From DATARH01 sp035648415 (GTDB lineage Bacteria; Pseudomonadota; Alphaproteobacteria; ATCC43930; CGMCC-115725): a stretch of DNA of 64,000 nucleotides. The stretch lies in the NCBI GenBank assembly GCA_035648415.1, contig DASRLO010000113.1, forward strand, positions 36,249-100,248, given 5' to 3'. Shown here piece by piece: positions 7,717-15,805 of this stretch. Positions within the stretch are counted from its first letter, which is position 1. The number at the start of each line of letters is the position of its first letter. The notes beneath the pieces are model-generated. The model saw only the letters and a program-made list of their open reading frames with translations. It was not told where the DNA came from and ran no database searches. The position numbers and the translations under genes are program-made.

Positions 7717-8715
7717 ATGAATCGCATCTTCTCCGGCGTCCAGCCGACCGGCAATCTGCATCTCGGCAATTATCTCGGCGCGATCCGCAACTGGGTCGCG
7801 CTGCAGTACGATTTCGACTGCATCTTCTGCATCGTGGATTTGCACGCGCTCACCCTGCCCCAAGATCCGGCCGAGTTGCGCGCCTCGACCCGCGAGGTCG
7901 CCGCCGCCTATATCGCCGCCGGCATCGACCCCGAGCGCTGCATCATCTTCAACCAGAGCATGGTGTCGGCGCACGCCGAGCTCGGCTGGCTCTTGTCGTG
8001 CCTGACGCCGCTCGGCTGGCTCAACCGGATGACCCAGTTCAAGGAAAAAGCCGGCAAGCAGCGCGACCTCGCCGGGCTCGGGCTCTACGCCTATCCGGTG
8101 CTGATGGCCGCCGACATCCTCGGCTACCAGGCGACCCACGTTCCGGTCGGCGAGGACCAGAAACAGCATCTTGAGCTGGCGCGCGACATCGCCGGCGCCT
8201 TTAACCGGCGCTACGAGCGCGATTTCTTTCCATTGCCCGAGCCGCAGATCTTCGGCGCGGCGGCGCGGGTGATGAGCCTGCGCGACGGCACCAAGAAGAT
8301 GTCGAAATCCGACACCTCGGACTATTCGCGCATCAACATGACCGACGACAATGACACGATCGCGCTCAAAATCCGCCGCGCCAAGACCGACCCCGAGCCA
8401 CTGCCCGCGACAATCGAGGCGCTCGCAGCGCGGCCCGAGGCCGACAACCTCGTCGGCATCTACGCCGCGCTCGCCGACCAGTCGCGCGAGGCGACGCTCG
8501 GGCGGTTCGCCGGGCAGAACTTCTCGGCGTTCAAGGAGGCGCTGACCGAATTATCGGTGGCGACGCTCGGCCGCATCGGCGGCGAGATGCGCCGGCTGGT
8601 GGCCGACCCCGACCACATCGACACGGTACTGCACAGGGGCGCCGAGCGCGCGGCGGCGATCGCCGAGCCAATATTGGCCGAGGTCAAGGACATCACCGGC
8701 CTGTTGCGGCCGTAG
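7717..8715 (+). CDS. trpS: Tryptophanyl-tRNA synthetase
   Basis: TrpS charges tRNA-Trp with tryptophan in the cytoplasm. The 332-residue protein is the usual length for the bacterial class I enzyme. The HIGH-like motif is TGNLHLGNYLG near the N-terminus, and the KMSKS loop is present in full in GTKKMSKSD. ATG 7717 gives MNRIFSGVQPTGN, the usual beginning; the frame extends to 7591 inside murJ without a reason to start there. The gap from murJ is short, so co-transcription with it is likely. Confidence 0.97.
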   Translation: MNRIFSGVQPTGNLHLGNYLGAIRNWVALQYDFDCIFCIVDLHALTLPQDPAELRASTREVAAAYIAAGIDPERCIIFNQSMVSAHAELGWLLSCLTPLGWLNRMTQFKEKAGKQRDLAGLGLYAYPVLMAADILGYQATHVPVGEDQKQHLELARDIAGAFNRRYERDFFPLPEPQIFGAAARVMSLRDGTKKMSKSDTSDYSRINMTDDNDTIALKIRRAKTDPEPLPATIEALAARPEADNLVGIYAALADQSREATLGRFAGQNFSAFKEALTELSVATLGRIGGEMRRLVADPDHIDTVLHRGAERAAAIAEPILAEVKDITGLLRP

Positions 8716-8780
8716 CAGCGCCGCCGGTCGCGGAAAGCACAAAGAGGGCTAGCCGCTTTCCCCCTGTGGTTGCGGGTTGT

Positions 8781-8845
8781 AAGGTTCCGGATCACGCCGC
8801 CGGCCCGGCGGCGTGATCGATTCGAGCCCCGGGGATCAGAACCTT
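8781..8845. promoter_or_regulatory. Large nested hairpin between trpS and the TSUP gene
   Basis: GATCACGCCGCCGG at 8790-8803 and CCGGCGGCGTGATC at 8805-8818 form a perfect 14-pair palindrome around one base. Outside it AAGGTTC (8781-8787) pairs with GAACCTT (8839-8845), and CCCCGGGG sits between. The structure ends five bases before the ATG at 8851, which has no evident ribosome binding site. It could end the trpS transcript, although no U-run follows, or control translation of the exporter gene. Confidence 0.5.
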
Positions 8846-8850
8846 CCGCC

Positions 8851-9771
8851 ATGGACATCTATCTGCCGGTCGCCGAGGTATCGCTGGACATTTTCGTCCT
8901 GCTCGGCCTCGGCGCGGCGGTCGGGTTCCTGTCGGGCGTGTTCGGCGTCGGCGGCGGGTTTCTCCTCACCCCGCTCCTCATCCTGATCGGAGTGCCGCCG
9001 ACGGTGGCGGTCGCCTCCTCGGCCAACCAGCTGGTGGGCGCGTCGGTATCGGGGGTGCTGGCGCATTGGCGGCGCGGCCATGTCGATTTCAAGATGGGCT
9101 TCACGCTGCTGATGGGCGGCATCGCCGGCTCGATCGTCGGCGTCTGGCTGTTCACGCTGTTCGCCCGGCTCGGCCAGGTCGAGCTGGTGATCTCGCTGTG
9201 CTACGTCGTGCTGCTCGGCGTGCTCGGCATGCTGATGGGCATCGAGAGCGTGCGCACGATCCTGCGCCAGCGCCGCCCCGGCGGAGCGCGCCGCCGGCTC
9301 CACCGCCACACTTGGATGCACGGCCTGCCGCTGAAAACGCGGTTCCGCAAATCGCAGCTCTACATCAGCGCGCTGCTGCCGGTCGGGCTCGGCTTCGTTG
9401 TCGGCATCCTGAGCGCGGTGATGGGGATCGGCGGCGGGTTCGTGATGGTGCCGGCGATGATCTATACGCTCGGCATGCCGACCTCGATGGTGCCGGGGAC
9501 CTCGCTGCTGCAGATCATCTTCGTCGCCGCCAACGTGACGATCCTGCAGGCGGTGACCAACCACACCGTCGACGCGGTGCTGGCGCTGCTGCTGCTCGTC
9601 GGCGGGGTCCTGGGGGCGCAGTTCGGCACGCGGTTCGGGACCCGGCTGCGCGGCGAGCAGCTGCGTTTCCTGCTCGCCGTGCTGGTGATCGCGGTCGCCG
9701 CGAAGCTGGCGCGCGACCTGACGTTGCACCCGGCGGATTTGTTCGTCATCCCGTCGGACAACCGGGGATGA
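8851..9771 (+). CDS. Sulfite exporter TauE/SafE (TSUP) family permease
   Basis: A 306-residue membrane protein of the TSUP family, which moves sulfite, sulfonates or related anions across the inner membrane. Two copies of the family repeat are visible: GVFGVGGGFLLTPLLI near residue 30 and AVMGIGGGFVMVPAMI near residue 190, each starting a half of about four hydrophobic helices. The start at ATG 8851 fits; the frame open to 8770 crosses a hairpin. Its stop overlaps the next gene (ATGA), which encodes its usual TIGR02186 partner. The substrate is not determined. Confidence 0.9.
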   Translation: MDIYLPVAEVSLDIFVLLGLGAAVGFLSGVFGVGGGFLLTPLLILIGVPPTVAVASSANQLVGASVSGVLAHWRRGHVDFKMGFTLLMGGIAGSIVGVWLFTLFARLGQVELVISLCYVVLLGVLGMLMGIESVRTILRQRRPGGARRRLHRHTWMHGLPLKTRFRKSQLYISALLPVGLGFVVGILSAVMGIGGGFVMVPAMIYTLGMPTSMVPGTSLLQIIFVAANVTILQAVTNHTVDAVLALLLLVGGVLGAQFGTRFGTRLRGEQLRFLLAVLVIAVAAKLARDLTLHPADLFVIPSDNRG

Positions 9772-10511
9772 GCGGGCGCCGGCTCGGCCTGGCGCTGGCG
9801 GGCTTTCTCCTTCTCCTCCCGGGGCCGGTCCGCGCCGACGGCGTGACCGCCGATTTGAGCAGCCACCTGATCGCGATCACCACCGGCTTCACCGGCGCCT
9901 CGGTGGTGCTGTTCGGCGCGACGGACGGGCCGGCCGAAATCATCGCGGTGGTTCGCGGCCCCGAGCGCGACGTGACGATCTGGCGCAAAAGCAAGATCGC
10001 CGGCATCTGGGCCAATACCGAGGCGGTGACCTTCGCCAACGTGCCGAGCTTCTATGCCGTGGCGGCGAGCCGGCCGATCGACGAGCTGATGTCCCCCTCC
10101 GCGGCAGCGCTCCACCGGATCGGAGCCGGCAACCTCAAATTCGAGGCGAGATCCGATGTGGCGCCGGACCGGCTGCGCCGCTTCAGCGATGCGCTCATCG
10201 GGGTGCAGCAGCGCGCCGGCGTCTTCGCCGCCGCGACCGGCAAGATCGCCTTTCTCGGCGAGCGGCTGTTCCGCACGACGATCTCCTTCCCCGCCAATGT
10301 CCCGACCGGCGCCTACCTGGTCGAAGTCTTCCTGGTGCGCGACAAGGACGTGATCGGCGCCCAGACGACGCCGCTTGTCGTCTCGAAGGTCGGGGTCGAC
10401 GCCGCGGTCTTCGATTTCGCCCGGCGCAGCTCGCTCGCCTATGGCGCGATTGCGGTGACGATGGCGGTGATGGCAGGATGGTTCGCGAGCCTGCCCTTCC
10501 GCAACACTTGA
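9768..10511 (+). CDS. TIGR02186 family envelope protein
   Basis: A 247-residue protein with an N-terminal signal peptide (LALAGFLLLLPGPVRA) and one C-terminal membrane helix (AYGAIAVTMAVMAGWFASL), so the main part sits in the periplasm, anchored at its C-terminus. The segment DLSSHLIAITTGFTGASVVLFG matches TIGR02186, a family regularly encoded next to TauE/SafE permeases. It overlaps the permease gene in an ATGA junction. A joint role in anion export is inferred from this pairing. Confidence 0.8.
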   Translation: MSGRRLGLALAGFLLLLPGPVRADGVTADLSSHLIAITTGFTGASVVLFGATDGPAEIIAVVRGPERDVTIWRKSKIAGIWANTEAVTFANVPSFYAVAASRPIDELMSPSAAALHRIGAGNLKFEARSDVAPDRLRRFSDALIGVQQRAGVFAAATGKIAFLGERLFRTTISFPANVPTGAYLVEVFLVRDKDVIGAQTTPLVVSKVGVDAAVFDFARRSSLAYGAIAVTMAVMAGWFASLPFRNT

Positions 10512-10529
10512 CCCGCGAGGCTCACAACG

Positions 10530-11006
10530 ATGGCAGAGAGCGCCGATACGCGTGTGTTTCTCGTCGTCGTCGACGAGACCGCCGAGCATCATCTGGCGCT
10601 GCGTTACGCCGCTCGGCGCGCCGCCCATACCGGCGGCCGGCTGGCCCTGCTGCATGTCATCGAGCGCGGCGAGTTCCAGCATTGGGTAGCGGTCGAGGAG
10701 CTGGCCGCCGAGGAGCGGCGCGAGGAAGCCGAGCAGCTGATGCAGCGGTTGTGCGAGCAGTTTGCGCCGGTCGCCGGGTCGATACCGATCGTCTATATCC
10801 GCGAAGGGCGGCCGCAGGACGAATTGCTGGCGCTGATCAACGAGGAGGCCACGATTTCCATACTGGTGCTGGCCGCCGGCATGGGTTCGGGGGGGCCGGG
10901 GCCGCTGGTCACTTTCCTCAGCGGCAAGCCGGCGGCGCGGCTGCGCATCCCGATCACGATCGTCCCCGGCGGCCTCACGGCCGAGCAGATCGACGCGCTG
11001 AGCTGA
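10530..11006 (+). CDS. Universal stress protein, UspA family
   Basis: A 158-residue single-domain UspA-type protein. The N-terminus VFLVVVDETAEHHLALRYAARRA is the typical first strand and helix. The nucleotide loop of ATP-binding members (G-x2-G-x9-G-S/T) is only partly kept (LAAGMGSGGPGPLVTFL), so nucleotide binding is uncertain. Start is ATG 10530, 18 bases after the TIGR02186 stop, so it may be read in the same transcript. Confidence 0.85.
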   Translation: MAESADTRVFLVVVDETAEHHLALRYAARRAAHTGGRLALLHVIERGEFQHWVAVEELAAEERREEAEQLMQRLCEQFAPVAGSIPIVYIREGRPQDELLALINEEATISILVLAAGMGSGGPGPLVTFLSGKPAARLRIPITIVPGGLTAEQIDALS

Positions 11007-11093
11007 GCGAAGAGCTGCGGAAGGCTTGGACTTCCCGGCGAAAATACCCATCCTATACACAGCGATTTACGTTTTTAGCCCATGGAGCCCTCG

Positions 11094-11645
11094 ATGTTCA
11101 TCCAGACCGAGCAGACGCCCAACCCGGCCACGCTGAAATTTCTGCCGGGGTGCGCGGTGATGAACGCGGGGACCGCGAACTTCACCGATGCCGCGGCCGC
11201 CGCCGCGCGTTCGCCGCTCGCCGAGCGCCTGTTCGGCCTCCCCGATGTCAGCGGCGTCTTTTTCGGCGGCGATTTCATCACCGTCACCAAGGCGGGCGAC
11301 AGCGACTGGTTTCAGCTGAAGCCGGCGGTGCTGGCCGCGATCATGGACCATTTTACCGCGGGTCTGCCGATCGTCACCGGCTCCGACGACGCAGCCGCGC
11401 CGAGCGACGCGGAAGACAACGAAGTCGTCGCCGCGATCAAGGAGCTGCTCGAGACCAGGGTGCGGCCGGCGGTAGCGCAGGACGGCGGCGACATCATCTT
11501 CGAGGATTTCGAGGACGGCATCGTCTACCTGCACATGCAGGGCTCGTGCTCGGGCTGCCCGAGCTCGACGGCGACCTTGAAGGCCGGCATCGAAAACATG
11601 CTGCGCCACTACATTCCCGAGGTCGTCGAGGTTCGCGCGGTCTAA
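11094..11645 (+). CDS. nfuA: NifU-like iron-sulfur carrier (NfuA type)
   Basis: A two-domain carrier that holds a [4Fe-4S] cluster and hands it to target proteins. Residues 1 to about 90 are the N-terminal Nfu domain (FIQTEQTPNPATLKFLPG), and the C-terminal NifU domain has VRPAVAQDGGDI and the cluster ligands CSGCPSS (C-x2-C). The start ATG 11094 (MFIQTEQTPNP) was preferred over ATG 11082 because GGAG lies seven bases upstream. Length is 183 residues. It is followed closely by tsaB. Confidence 0.93.
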   Translation: MFIQTEQTPNPATLKFLPGCAVMNAGTANFTDAAAAAARSPLAERLFGLPDVSGVFFGGDFITVTKAGDSDWFQLKPAVLAAIMDHFTAGLPIVTGSDDAAAPSDAEDNEVVAAIKELLETRVRPAVAQDGGDIIFEDFEDGIVYLHMQGSCSGCPSSTATLKAGIENMLRHYIPEVVEVRAV

Positions 11646-11665
11646 GGCGCCGCCTCCTTCCACCA

Positions 11666-12388
11666 ATGCCAGCTTCCAGCGCGCCCGGCGCCGACCGGCG
11701 CGCGCCGGTCGTGCTCGCGTTCGATACCGCGGCCTCGGCCTGTTCGGTCGCGGTCGGCCGCGGCGCCACGGTGATCGCCCGCGAGCGGCGCGAGATGCGC
11801 CACGGCCATGGCGAAGCGCTCTTTCCGATGATCGAGCGGACGATGGCGACGGCGGAATTTGTCCCCGCCGACATCGACATCGTCGCGGTATCGGTTGGGC
11901 CTGGCGGGTTCACCGGCATTCGCGCCGGGCTCGCGGCGGCACGGGGCCTGGCGCTGGCGGCGGATGCGCGGCTCGTCGGCGTCACGAGTTTCGCCGCGGT
12001 CGCCGCGCTCATGCCGAAACGCGCCACGGCGCTGCTGGTCGCGCTCGATAGCCGGCGCGAGGATTTTTACGTCCAAATCTTCGACGCCGAGGGGCATCCG
12101 TGCGGCGAGCCGGCGACGATTTTGCCCGACGATTTGGGCCGCTTCGTCAACTCGGCGATCCGCGACATGCCGCTGTGCATCGCCGGCGACGCCGCCGAGG
12201 GCGCCGCCAACGCGCTCGGCGCTCGGGACGGCATCACCACAGCCGCGAACTCGGCGCCCGATGCGGCCGGGGTGCTGACGGCGACGATGGTTGGCGGCAA
12301 GACTCCCGACGCCCGAACGAGGCCACTCTATCTGCGACCGGCCGATGTCAGCTTTCCGAAAGGACGGCGGGGGATCATCGCACCGTGA
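11666..12388 (+). CDS. tsaB: tRNA t6A biosynthesis protein TsaB
   Basis: TsaB is the scaffolding partner of TsaD in making threonylcarbamoyl-adenosine at position 37 of ANN-decoding tRNAs. The 240-residue protein has the ASKHA-fold start VLAFDTAASACSVAV, the internal SVGPGGFTGIRAGLAAARGLA, and the C-terminal tail ending in YLRPADVSFPKG. The start is ATG 11666, 20 bases after nfuA. Its stop overlaps the GTG of rimI (GTGA), a pairing seen in many bacteria. Confidence 0.93.
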   Translation: MPASSAPGADRRAPVVLAFDTAASACSVAVGRGATVIARERREMRHGHGEALFPMIERTMATAEFVPADIDIVAVSVGPGGFTGIRAGLAAARGLALAADARLVGVTSFAAVAALMPKRATALLVALDSRREDFYVQIFDAEGHPCGEPATILPDDLGRFVNSAIRDMPLCIAGDAAEGAANALGARDGITTAANSAPDAAGVLTATMVGGKTPDARTRPLYLRPADVSFPKGRRGIIAP

Positions 12389-12852
12389 GCCGCGTTCGGC
12401 CGATCCCGGAAGGCGCGGCCGAACCGCTCGCGGTGCTGCACCGCGCGTGCTTTCCGGACGATCCGTGGGAAGCCGGCGCGCTGACGCGGATCATGGCGCT
12501 CTCCGGCGGGTTCGGCTGGCTGGCTTGGGAGGAGTCGGACCCGGTCGGCTTCATCCTGGTCCGCGACCTCGGCAACGAATGCGAGATCCTGTCGCTGGGG
12601 GTCGCGCCGCGCTGGCGCCGCCTGGGCGTCGCCCGCGAGCTTCTCGCCGCGGCGATCAAGGAGGCCCGGATCCGCAATCTTCCGTCGCTGGTTCTTGAAG
12701 TCGCGATCGACAACGACGCGGCGGGCAGCCTCTATTCTTCCACCGGCTTTGTCGCGGTCAGCCGCCGCGCGCGCTATTACAACCGGCCGGACGGGCGCGC
12801 CGACGCGCTAATCTTGCGGCTGGGACTACCCAAAACGCACCCGTCGCAGTGA
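12385..12852 (+). CDS. rimI: Ribosomal protein S18 alanine N-acetyltransferase (RimI)
   Basis: A 155-residue GNAT acetyltransferase that acetylates the N-terminal alanine of ribosomal protein S18. The acetyl-CoA loop is LGVAPRWRRLGVARELL (R-x2-G-x-A), and the C-terminal YSSTGFVAVSRRARYYNRPDG is the usual GNAT close with Tyr and Phe residues. It starts at GTG 12385, overlapping the tsaB stop. Assignment to RimI rather than another GNAT protein rests on the fusion-like arrangement with tsaB and on the tail motif. Confidence 0.88.
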   Translation: MSRVRPIPEGAAEPLAVLHRACFPDDPWEAGALTRIMALSGGFGWLAWEESDPVGFILVRDLGNECEILSLGVAPRWRRLGVARELLAAAIKEARIRNLPSLVLEVAIDNDAAGSLYSSTGFVAVSRRARYYNRPDGRADALILRLGLPKTHPSQ

Positions 12853-13005
12853 GTTCCCCGGTTTGCCGATATTAATTGATCCCAGGCGCTGTTCTCAACC
12901 GGAACTGCAAGGCTTGGCGAATCGTGCAAGATTGCTAGATACCGGATTGCGCGCCTTTGACCCATTACTTATGCTTGTCGTGGGTTTGACGGTAGGAAGG
13001 TTGAC

Positions 13006-13422
13006 ATGGACAATATCGACCAGGCTGGTGACCTCTTGGCTTTAACAACCGAAATCGTGGCGGCGCATGTTTCCAACAATACTGTGGCAGTGGGCGATTT
13101 GGCTCAACTGATCAACCAAGTCTACCAATCGCTCGCCACTATCGGCAGCGCTCCCCCCGCCCCGGCGGCGCGGCCACAACCAGCCGTGAGCGTCAAGAAG
13201 TCGATCCAACCCGACTATCTCGTCTGCCTCGAGGACGGCAAGAAGCTCAAAATGCTGAAGCGCCATCTGAAGACGGCGTACAACATGACGCCGGAGGCCT
13301 ATCGCGAGCGCTGGGGGCTGGCCTCCGACTATCCGATGGTCGCGCCCAATTATGCGCGCCAGCGCAGCCGGCTCGCCAAGGAAATCGGCCTCGGCACCCG
13401 GGCGCGGCGGGGACGCGGCTGA
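13006..13422 (+). CDS. mucR: MucR/Ros family transcriptional regulator
   Basis: A 138-residue regulator of the MucR/Ros type, which binds A+T-rich DNA and acts in alphaproteobacteria on surface polysaccharides, motility and cell cycle. The finger region reads DYLVCLEDGKKLKMLKRHLK followed by MTPEAYRERWGL. The first zinc ligand pair is C-x2-D instead of C-x2-C, a variant known in MucR proteins. AGGAAGG lies a few bases before ATG 13006. The 150 bases upstream are A+T-rich for this genome, fitting the autoregulation known for the family; no specific site can be named. Confidence 0.92.
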   Translation: MDNIDQAGDLLALTTEIVAAHVSNNTVAVGDLAQLINQVYQSLATIGSAPPAPAARPQPAVSVKKSIQPDYLVCLEDGKKLKMLKRHLKTAYNMTPEAYRERWGLASDYPMVAPNYARQRSRLAKEIGLGTRARRGRG

Positions 13423-13450
13423 GCAAGCCGCATACCGCCGGCGCCGCGCC

Positions 13451-13494
13451 GACGCGGACACAGGCTCGATGGGACGCGGACATAGGCTCGATGG
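13451..13494. repeat. Tandem 22-bp direct repeat upstream of fur
   Basis: Two adjacent copies of a 22-base unit lie at 13451-13472 and 13473-13494, differing at one base (CACAGG versus CATAGG). They sit in the mucR-fur gap, just upstream of a possible -10 element around TATAGT (13506-13511). They could be a recent slip duplication or a doubled regulator site. Confidence 0.8.
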
Positions 13495-13513
13495 ACGGTT
13501 TTAGGTATAGTGC

Positions 13514-13532
13514 CCCGGCACGTTCTGCCGGG
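13514..13532 (+). promoter_or_regulatory. Hairpin in the fur leader
   Basis: CCCGGCA (13514-13520) and TGCCGGG (13526-13532) form a perfect seven-pair stem around a five-base loop, ending 11 bases before the ATG at 13544. No Shine-Dalgarno sequence is seen in the remaining gap. If transcribed, the stem could limit ribosome access; no U-run follows, so it is not a normal terminator. Confidence 0.45.
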
Positions 13533-13543
13533 ACCGCGATTCT

Positions 13544-13969
13544 ATGATTTCTCGCCTCGAGCAGCTTTGCCTCGACAAGGGTCTGAAGATGACCGAGCAG
13601 CGCCGAATCATCGCGCGGGTGCTGTCGGATTCGGCCGACCATCCGGATGTCGAGCAGGTCTATCGGCGCGCTACCGAGATCGATCCGCGCATCAGCATCG
13701 CCACGGTCTATCGCACGGTGCGCCTGTTCGAGGAAGCCAACATATTGGCGCGCCACGATTTTGGCGACGGCCGGTCACGCTACGAGGAGATGCCGAGCGC
13801 GCATCACGACCACCTGATCGACCTGCAGTCCGGTCACGTAATCGAGTTTCGCAATGATGAAATAGAAAAGCTGCAGCATGTCGTCGCCGACCGGCTCGGC
13901 TACGACCTGGTCGGGCACCGGCTTGAACTTTATGCGATCAAGCGTGGCAATCAACAAAAGTCCGAGTGA
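13544..13969 (+). CDS. Fur-family metal regulator, Mur-like
   Basis: A 141-residue Fur-family repressor. The N-terminal winged helix contains MTEQRRIIARVL and ISIATVYRTVRLFEEANIL. The metal site is HHDHLIDLQSGHVIEF. The structural-zinc cysteines present in many Fur proteins (C-x2-C after HHDH) are absent, as in the manganese-responsive Mur proteins that replace Fur in alphaproteobacteria. Hence Mur is the best guess, although iron sensing cannot be excluded. Two regulatory oddities precede the gene: a 22-bp tandem repeat and a hairpin. Confidence 0.9.
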   Translation: MISRLEQLCLDKGLKMTEQRRIIARVLSDSADHPDVEQVYRRATEIDPRISIATVYRTVRLFEEANILARHDFGDGRSRYEEMPSAHHDHLIDLQSGHVIEFRNDEIEKLQHVVADRLGYDLVGHRLELYAIKRGNQQKSE

Positions 13970-14024
13970 CCTGCCGAACCCGATCACCGCTCGCTATTCG
14001 CCGAACCCGCCGGGGTCCGCCCGC

Positions 14025-14948
14025 GTGATCGTTGGCAGCACCGCCAACCCCTCCACCTTATCGCGCGATCCGGTGGCGCCGCTCGACCGTTCAAAGGCTC
14101 GGACCGAGCCGGTCGTCGACATCGTCAGCGGTCCGCTGCAGGTGCGGCTTGCCGCCTCGGCCGAAGACGTCGACGCGGTGCAGGCGCTGCGCTACCGCAT
14201 ATTCTACGACTCGATGGGGGCGCGGCCGCTGCCCGGCATGGCGCAGTTGCGCCGAGACAGCGACCCGTTCGACGCGATCTGCGACCATCTGATGGTGCTC
14301 GACCATGCGCGCGGCGCCGGCGCCGCCGCGGTCGTCGGCACCTATCGTCTGATCCGGCGAGAGGCGGCGCGGCGCTGCGGACGGTTCTATTCCGCGGCCG
14401 AGTACGACATCACGCGGCTGGTAACCTATCCCGGCCCGGTGCTGGAGCTGGGCCGGTCCTGCGTCGATCCCGCCTACCGCGCGCGGGCGGTTATGCCGCT
14501 GTTGTGGGGCGGCATCGCCGCTTACGTCGCCCATTACGACATCGCGCTGATGTTCGGCTGCGCGAGCCTGCCCGGAACCGATCCTGAGCGGCTCGCGGTG
14601 CCGCTGTCCTACCTCTACCATCACCACCTCGCGCCGCCGGAACTGCGGACGCGGGCCTTGCCCGAGCATTATGTCGATATGCGGCGGCTCGACCCCGGCG
14701 GCATCGACCCCGAGCGGACGCTGAGCGTGCTGCCGCCGCTGATCAAAGGCTATCTGCGGCTCGGCGGGTTTGTCGGCGACGGCGCGGTGATCGACCACCA
14801 ATTCAACACCACCGATGTTTGCATCGTGGTCAAGACCGACCTCGTCGCCGAAAAATACTCGCGCCATTACGAGCGCCGCTCTAAAGACAATTGGGCCAAG
14901 GACAATTCGGCGAAGGGCAGTTGGGCGAAGGGCAGTTGGGCAAGCTAG
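14025..14948 (+). CDS. olsB: OlsB-like ornithine N-acyltransferase
   Basis: A GNAT-fold acyltransferase of the hemolysin-like/OlsB group, which joins a 3-hydroxyacyl chain to ornithine as the first step of ornithine-lipid synthesis. Supporting motifs are VQALRYRIFYDSMGA, GTYRLIRREAARRCGRFYSA, LELGRSCVDPAYR and the wording GCASLPGTDP. The start is uncertain: GTG 14025 is used here, while GTG 13944 would overlap fur. The last 20 residues are a low-complexity tail of repeated W-A-K-[DG] units encoded by a degenerate repeat of about 15 bp at 14883-14945. It is followed at once by the olsA-like gene. Confidence 0.8.
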   Translation: MIVGSTANPSTLSRDPVAPLDRSKARTEPVVDIVSGPLQVRLAASAEDVDAVQALRYRIFYDSMGARPLPGMAQLRRDSDPFDAICDHLMVLDHARGAGAAAVVGTYRLIRREAARRCGRFYSAAEYDITRLVTYPGPVLELGRSCVDPAYRARAVMPLLWGGIAAYVAHYDIALMFGCASLPGTDPERLAVPLSYLYHHHLAPPELRTRALPEHYVDMRRLDPGGIDPERTLSVLPPLIKGYLRLGGFVGDGAVIDHQFNTTDVCIVVKTDLVAEKYSRHYERRSKDNWAKDNSAKGSWAKGSWAS

Positions 14949-14953
14949 AGCGC

Positions 14954-15805
14954 ATGGGCTCGACGGGGCTGAGGGTGCGGCGGGTGGCGGTCTGTCTCGC
15001 CTGGACCCTGGCGATGATGCCGGTACAAATCCTCGGGATCGCCCTGCGGCGGCCGTGGGTGGCGACTTTTCCGCGCTTTTATCATCGCCGCTGCTGCCGC
15101 ATCCTCGGCCTCGACGTCCGCCAGATCGGCCAGCCGACCGGCGAGCGCCCAGTGCTGTTCGCCGCCAACCACACCGGCTATCTCGATATCGCGGTGCTCG
15201 GCTCGCTGATCCCCGGTTCCTTCGTCGCCAAGAGCGAAGTCGCCGGCTGGCCGCTCTTCGGCTGGCTGGCAAAGCTGCAGCGCTCCGTCTTTGTCGACCG
15301 TCAGGTGCGCAGCACCGCGCTGCAGCGCGACGCGATCGCCGAGCGGCTCGCGGCCAAGGACGCGCTGATCCTGTTTCCGGAAGGCACCAGCGGCGACGGC
15401 AATTTTGTCCTGCCGTTCAAGAGCGCGTTGTTCAGCGTCGTCTTCAACAAGACCGAGCCGATCACGGTGCAGCCGGTTTCCATCGCCTACACCAAGCTCG
15501 ACGGCCTGCCGATCGGCCGCGGCTTGCGGCCGTTTTTCGCCTGGTACGGCGACATGGACCTGGGGTCGCATATGTGGCGCGTGCTGGGCTTGGGCCGGAT
15601 CGAGGCCGCTGTCGAATTTCATCCTCCGGTCTTGGTCGCCGAGTTCGCCTCGCGCAAGGAACTGGCCCAATTCTGCTACGACCGGGTAAGCGGCGGCGTC
15701 GGCCGCCTGCTGGCCGGCCGCGGCGGGGAGCAAGCGGCAGCTGCCCCGCGCCCCGCGCCGAACCAGGCCACGCCGGCCGACATCCCGGCAGCGGCGGCCG
15801 GCTGA
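14954..15805 (+). CDS. olsA: Lysophospholipid acyltransferase, OlsA/PlsC type
   Basis: A 283-residue acyltransferase with the two hallmark blocks NHTGYLD (catalytic H-x4-D) and FPEGTSGDG. An N-terminal hydrophobic segment (VAVCLAWTLAMMPVQILGIAL) anchors it to the inner membrane. Being next to the OlsB-like gene it is most likely OlsA, which adds the second acyl chain to lyso-ornithine lipid; a general PlsC role in phosphatidic acid synthesis is the alternative. The last 30 residues are alanine/proline-rich. The start is ATG 14954, five bases after the olsB stop, and its stop overlaps the miaB start (TGATG). Confidence 0.85.
   Translation: MGSTGLRVRRVAVCLAWTLAMMPVQILGIALRRPWVATFPRFYHRRCCRILGLDVRQIGQPTGERPVLFAANHTGYLDIAVLGSLIPGSFVAKSEVAGWPLFGWLAKLQRSVFVDRQVRSTALQRDAIAERLAAKDALILFPEGTSGDGNFVLPFKSALFSVVFNKTEPITVQPVSIAYTKLDGLPIGRGLRPFFAWYGDMDLGSHMWRVLGLGRIEAAVEFHPPVLVAEFASRKELAQFCYDRVSGGVGRLLAGRGGEQAAAAPRPAPNQATPADIPAAAAG

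Noticed and set aside
9066..9767. Extended N-terminus for the TIGR02186 protein from an open frame back to 9066
   Set aside because: That part overlaps the TSUP permease in another frame; the signal peptide begins right at ATG 9768.
10478..11665. Extended N-terminus for TsaB from an open frame back to 10478
   Set aside because: It overlaps usp and nfuA; the conserved TsaB start follows ATG 11666.
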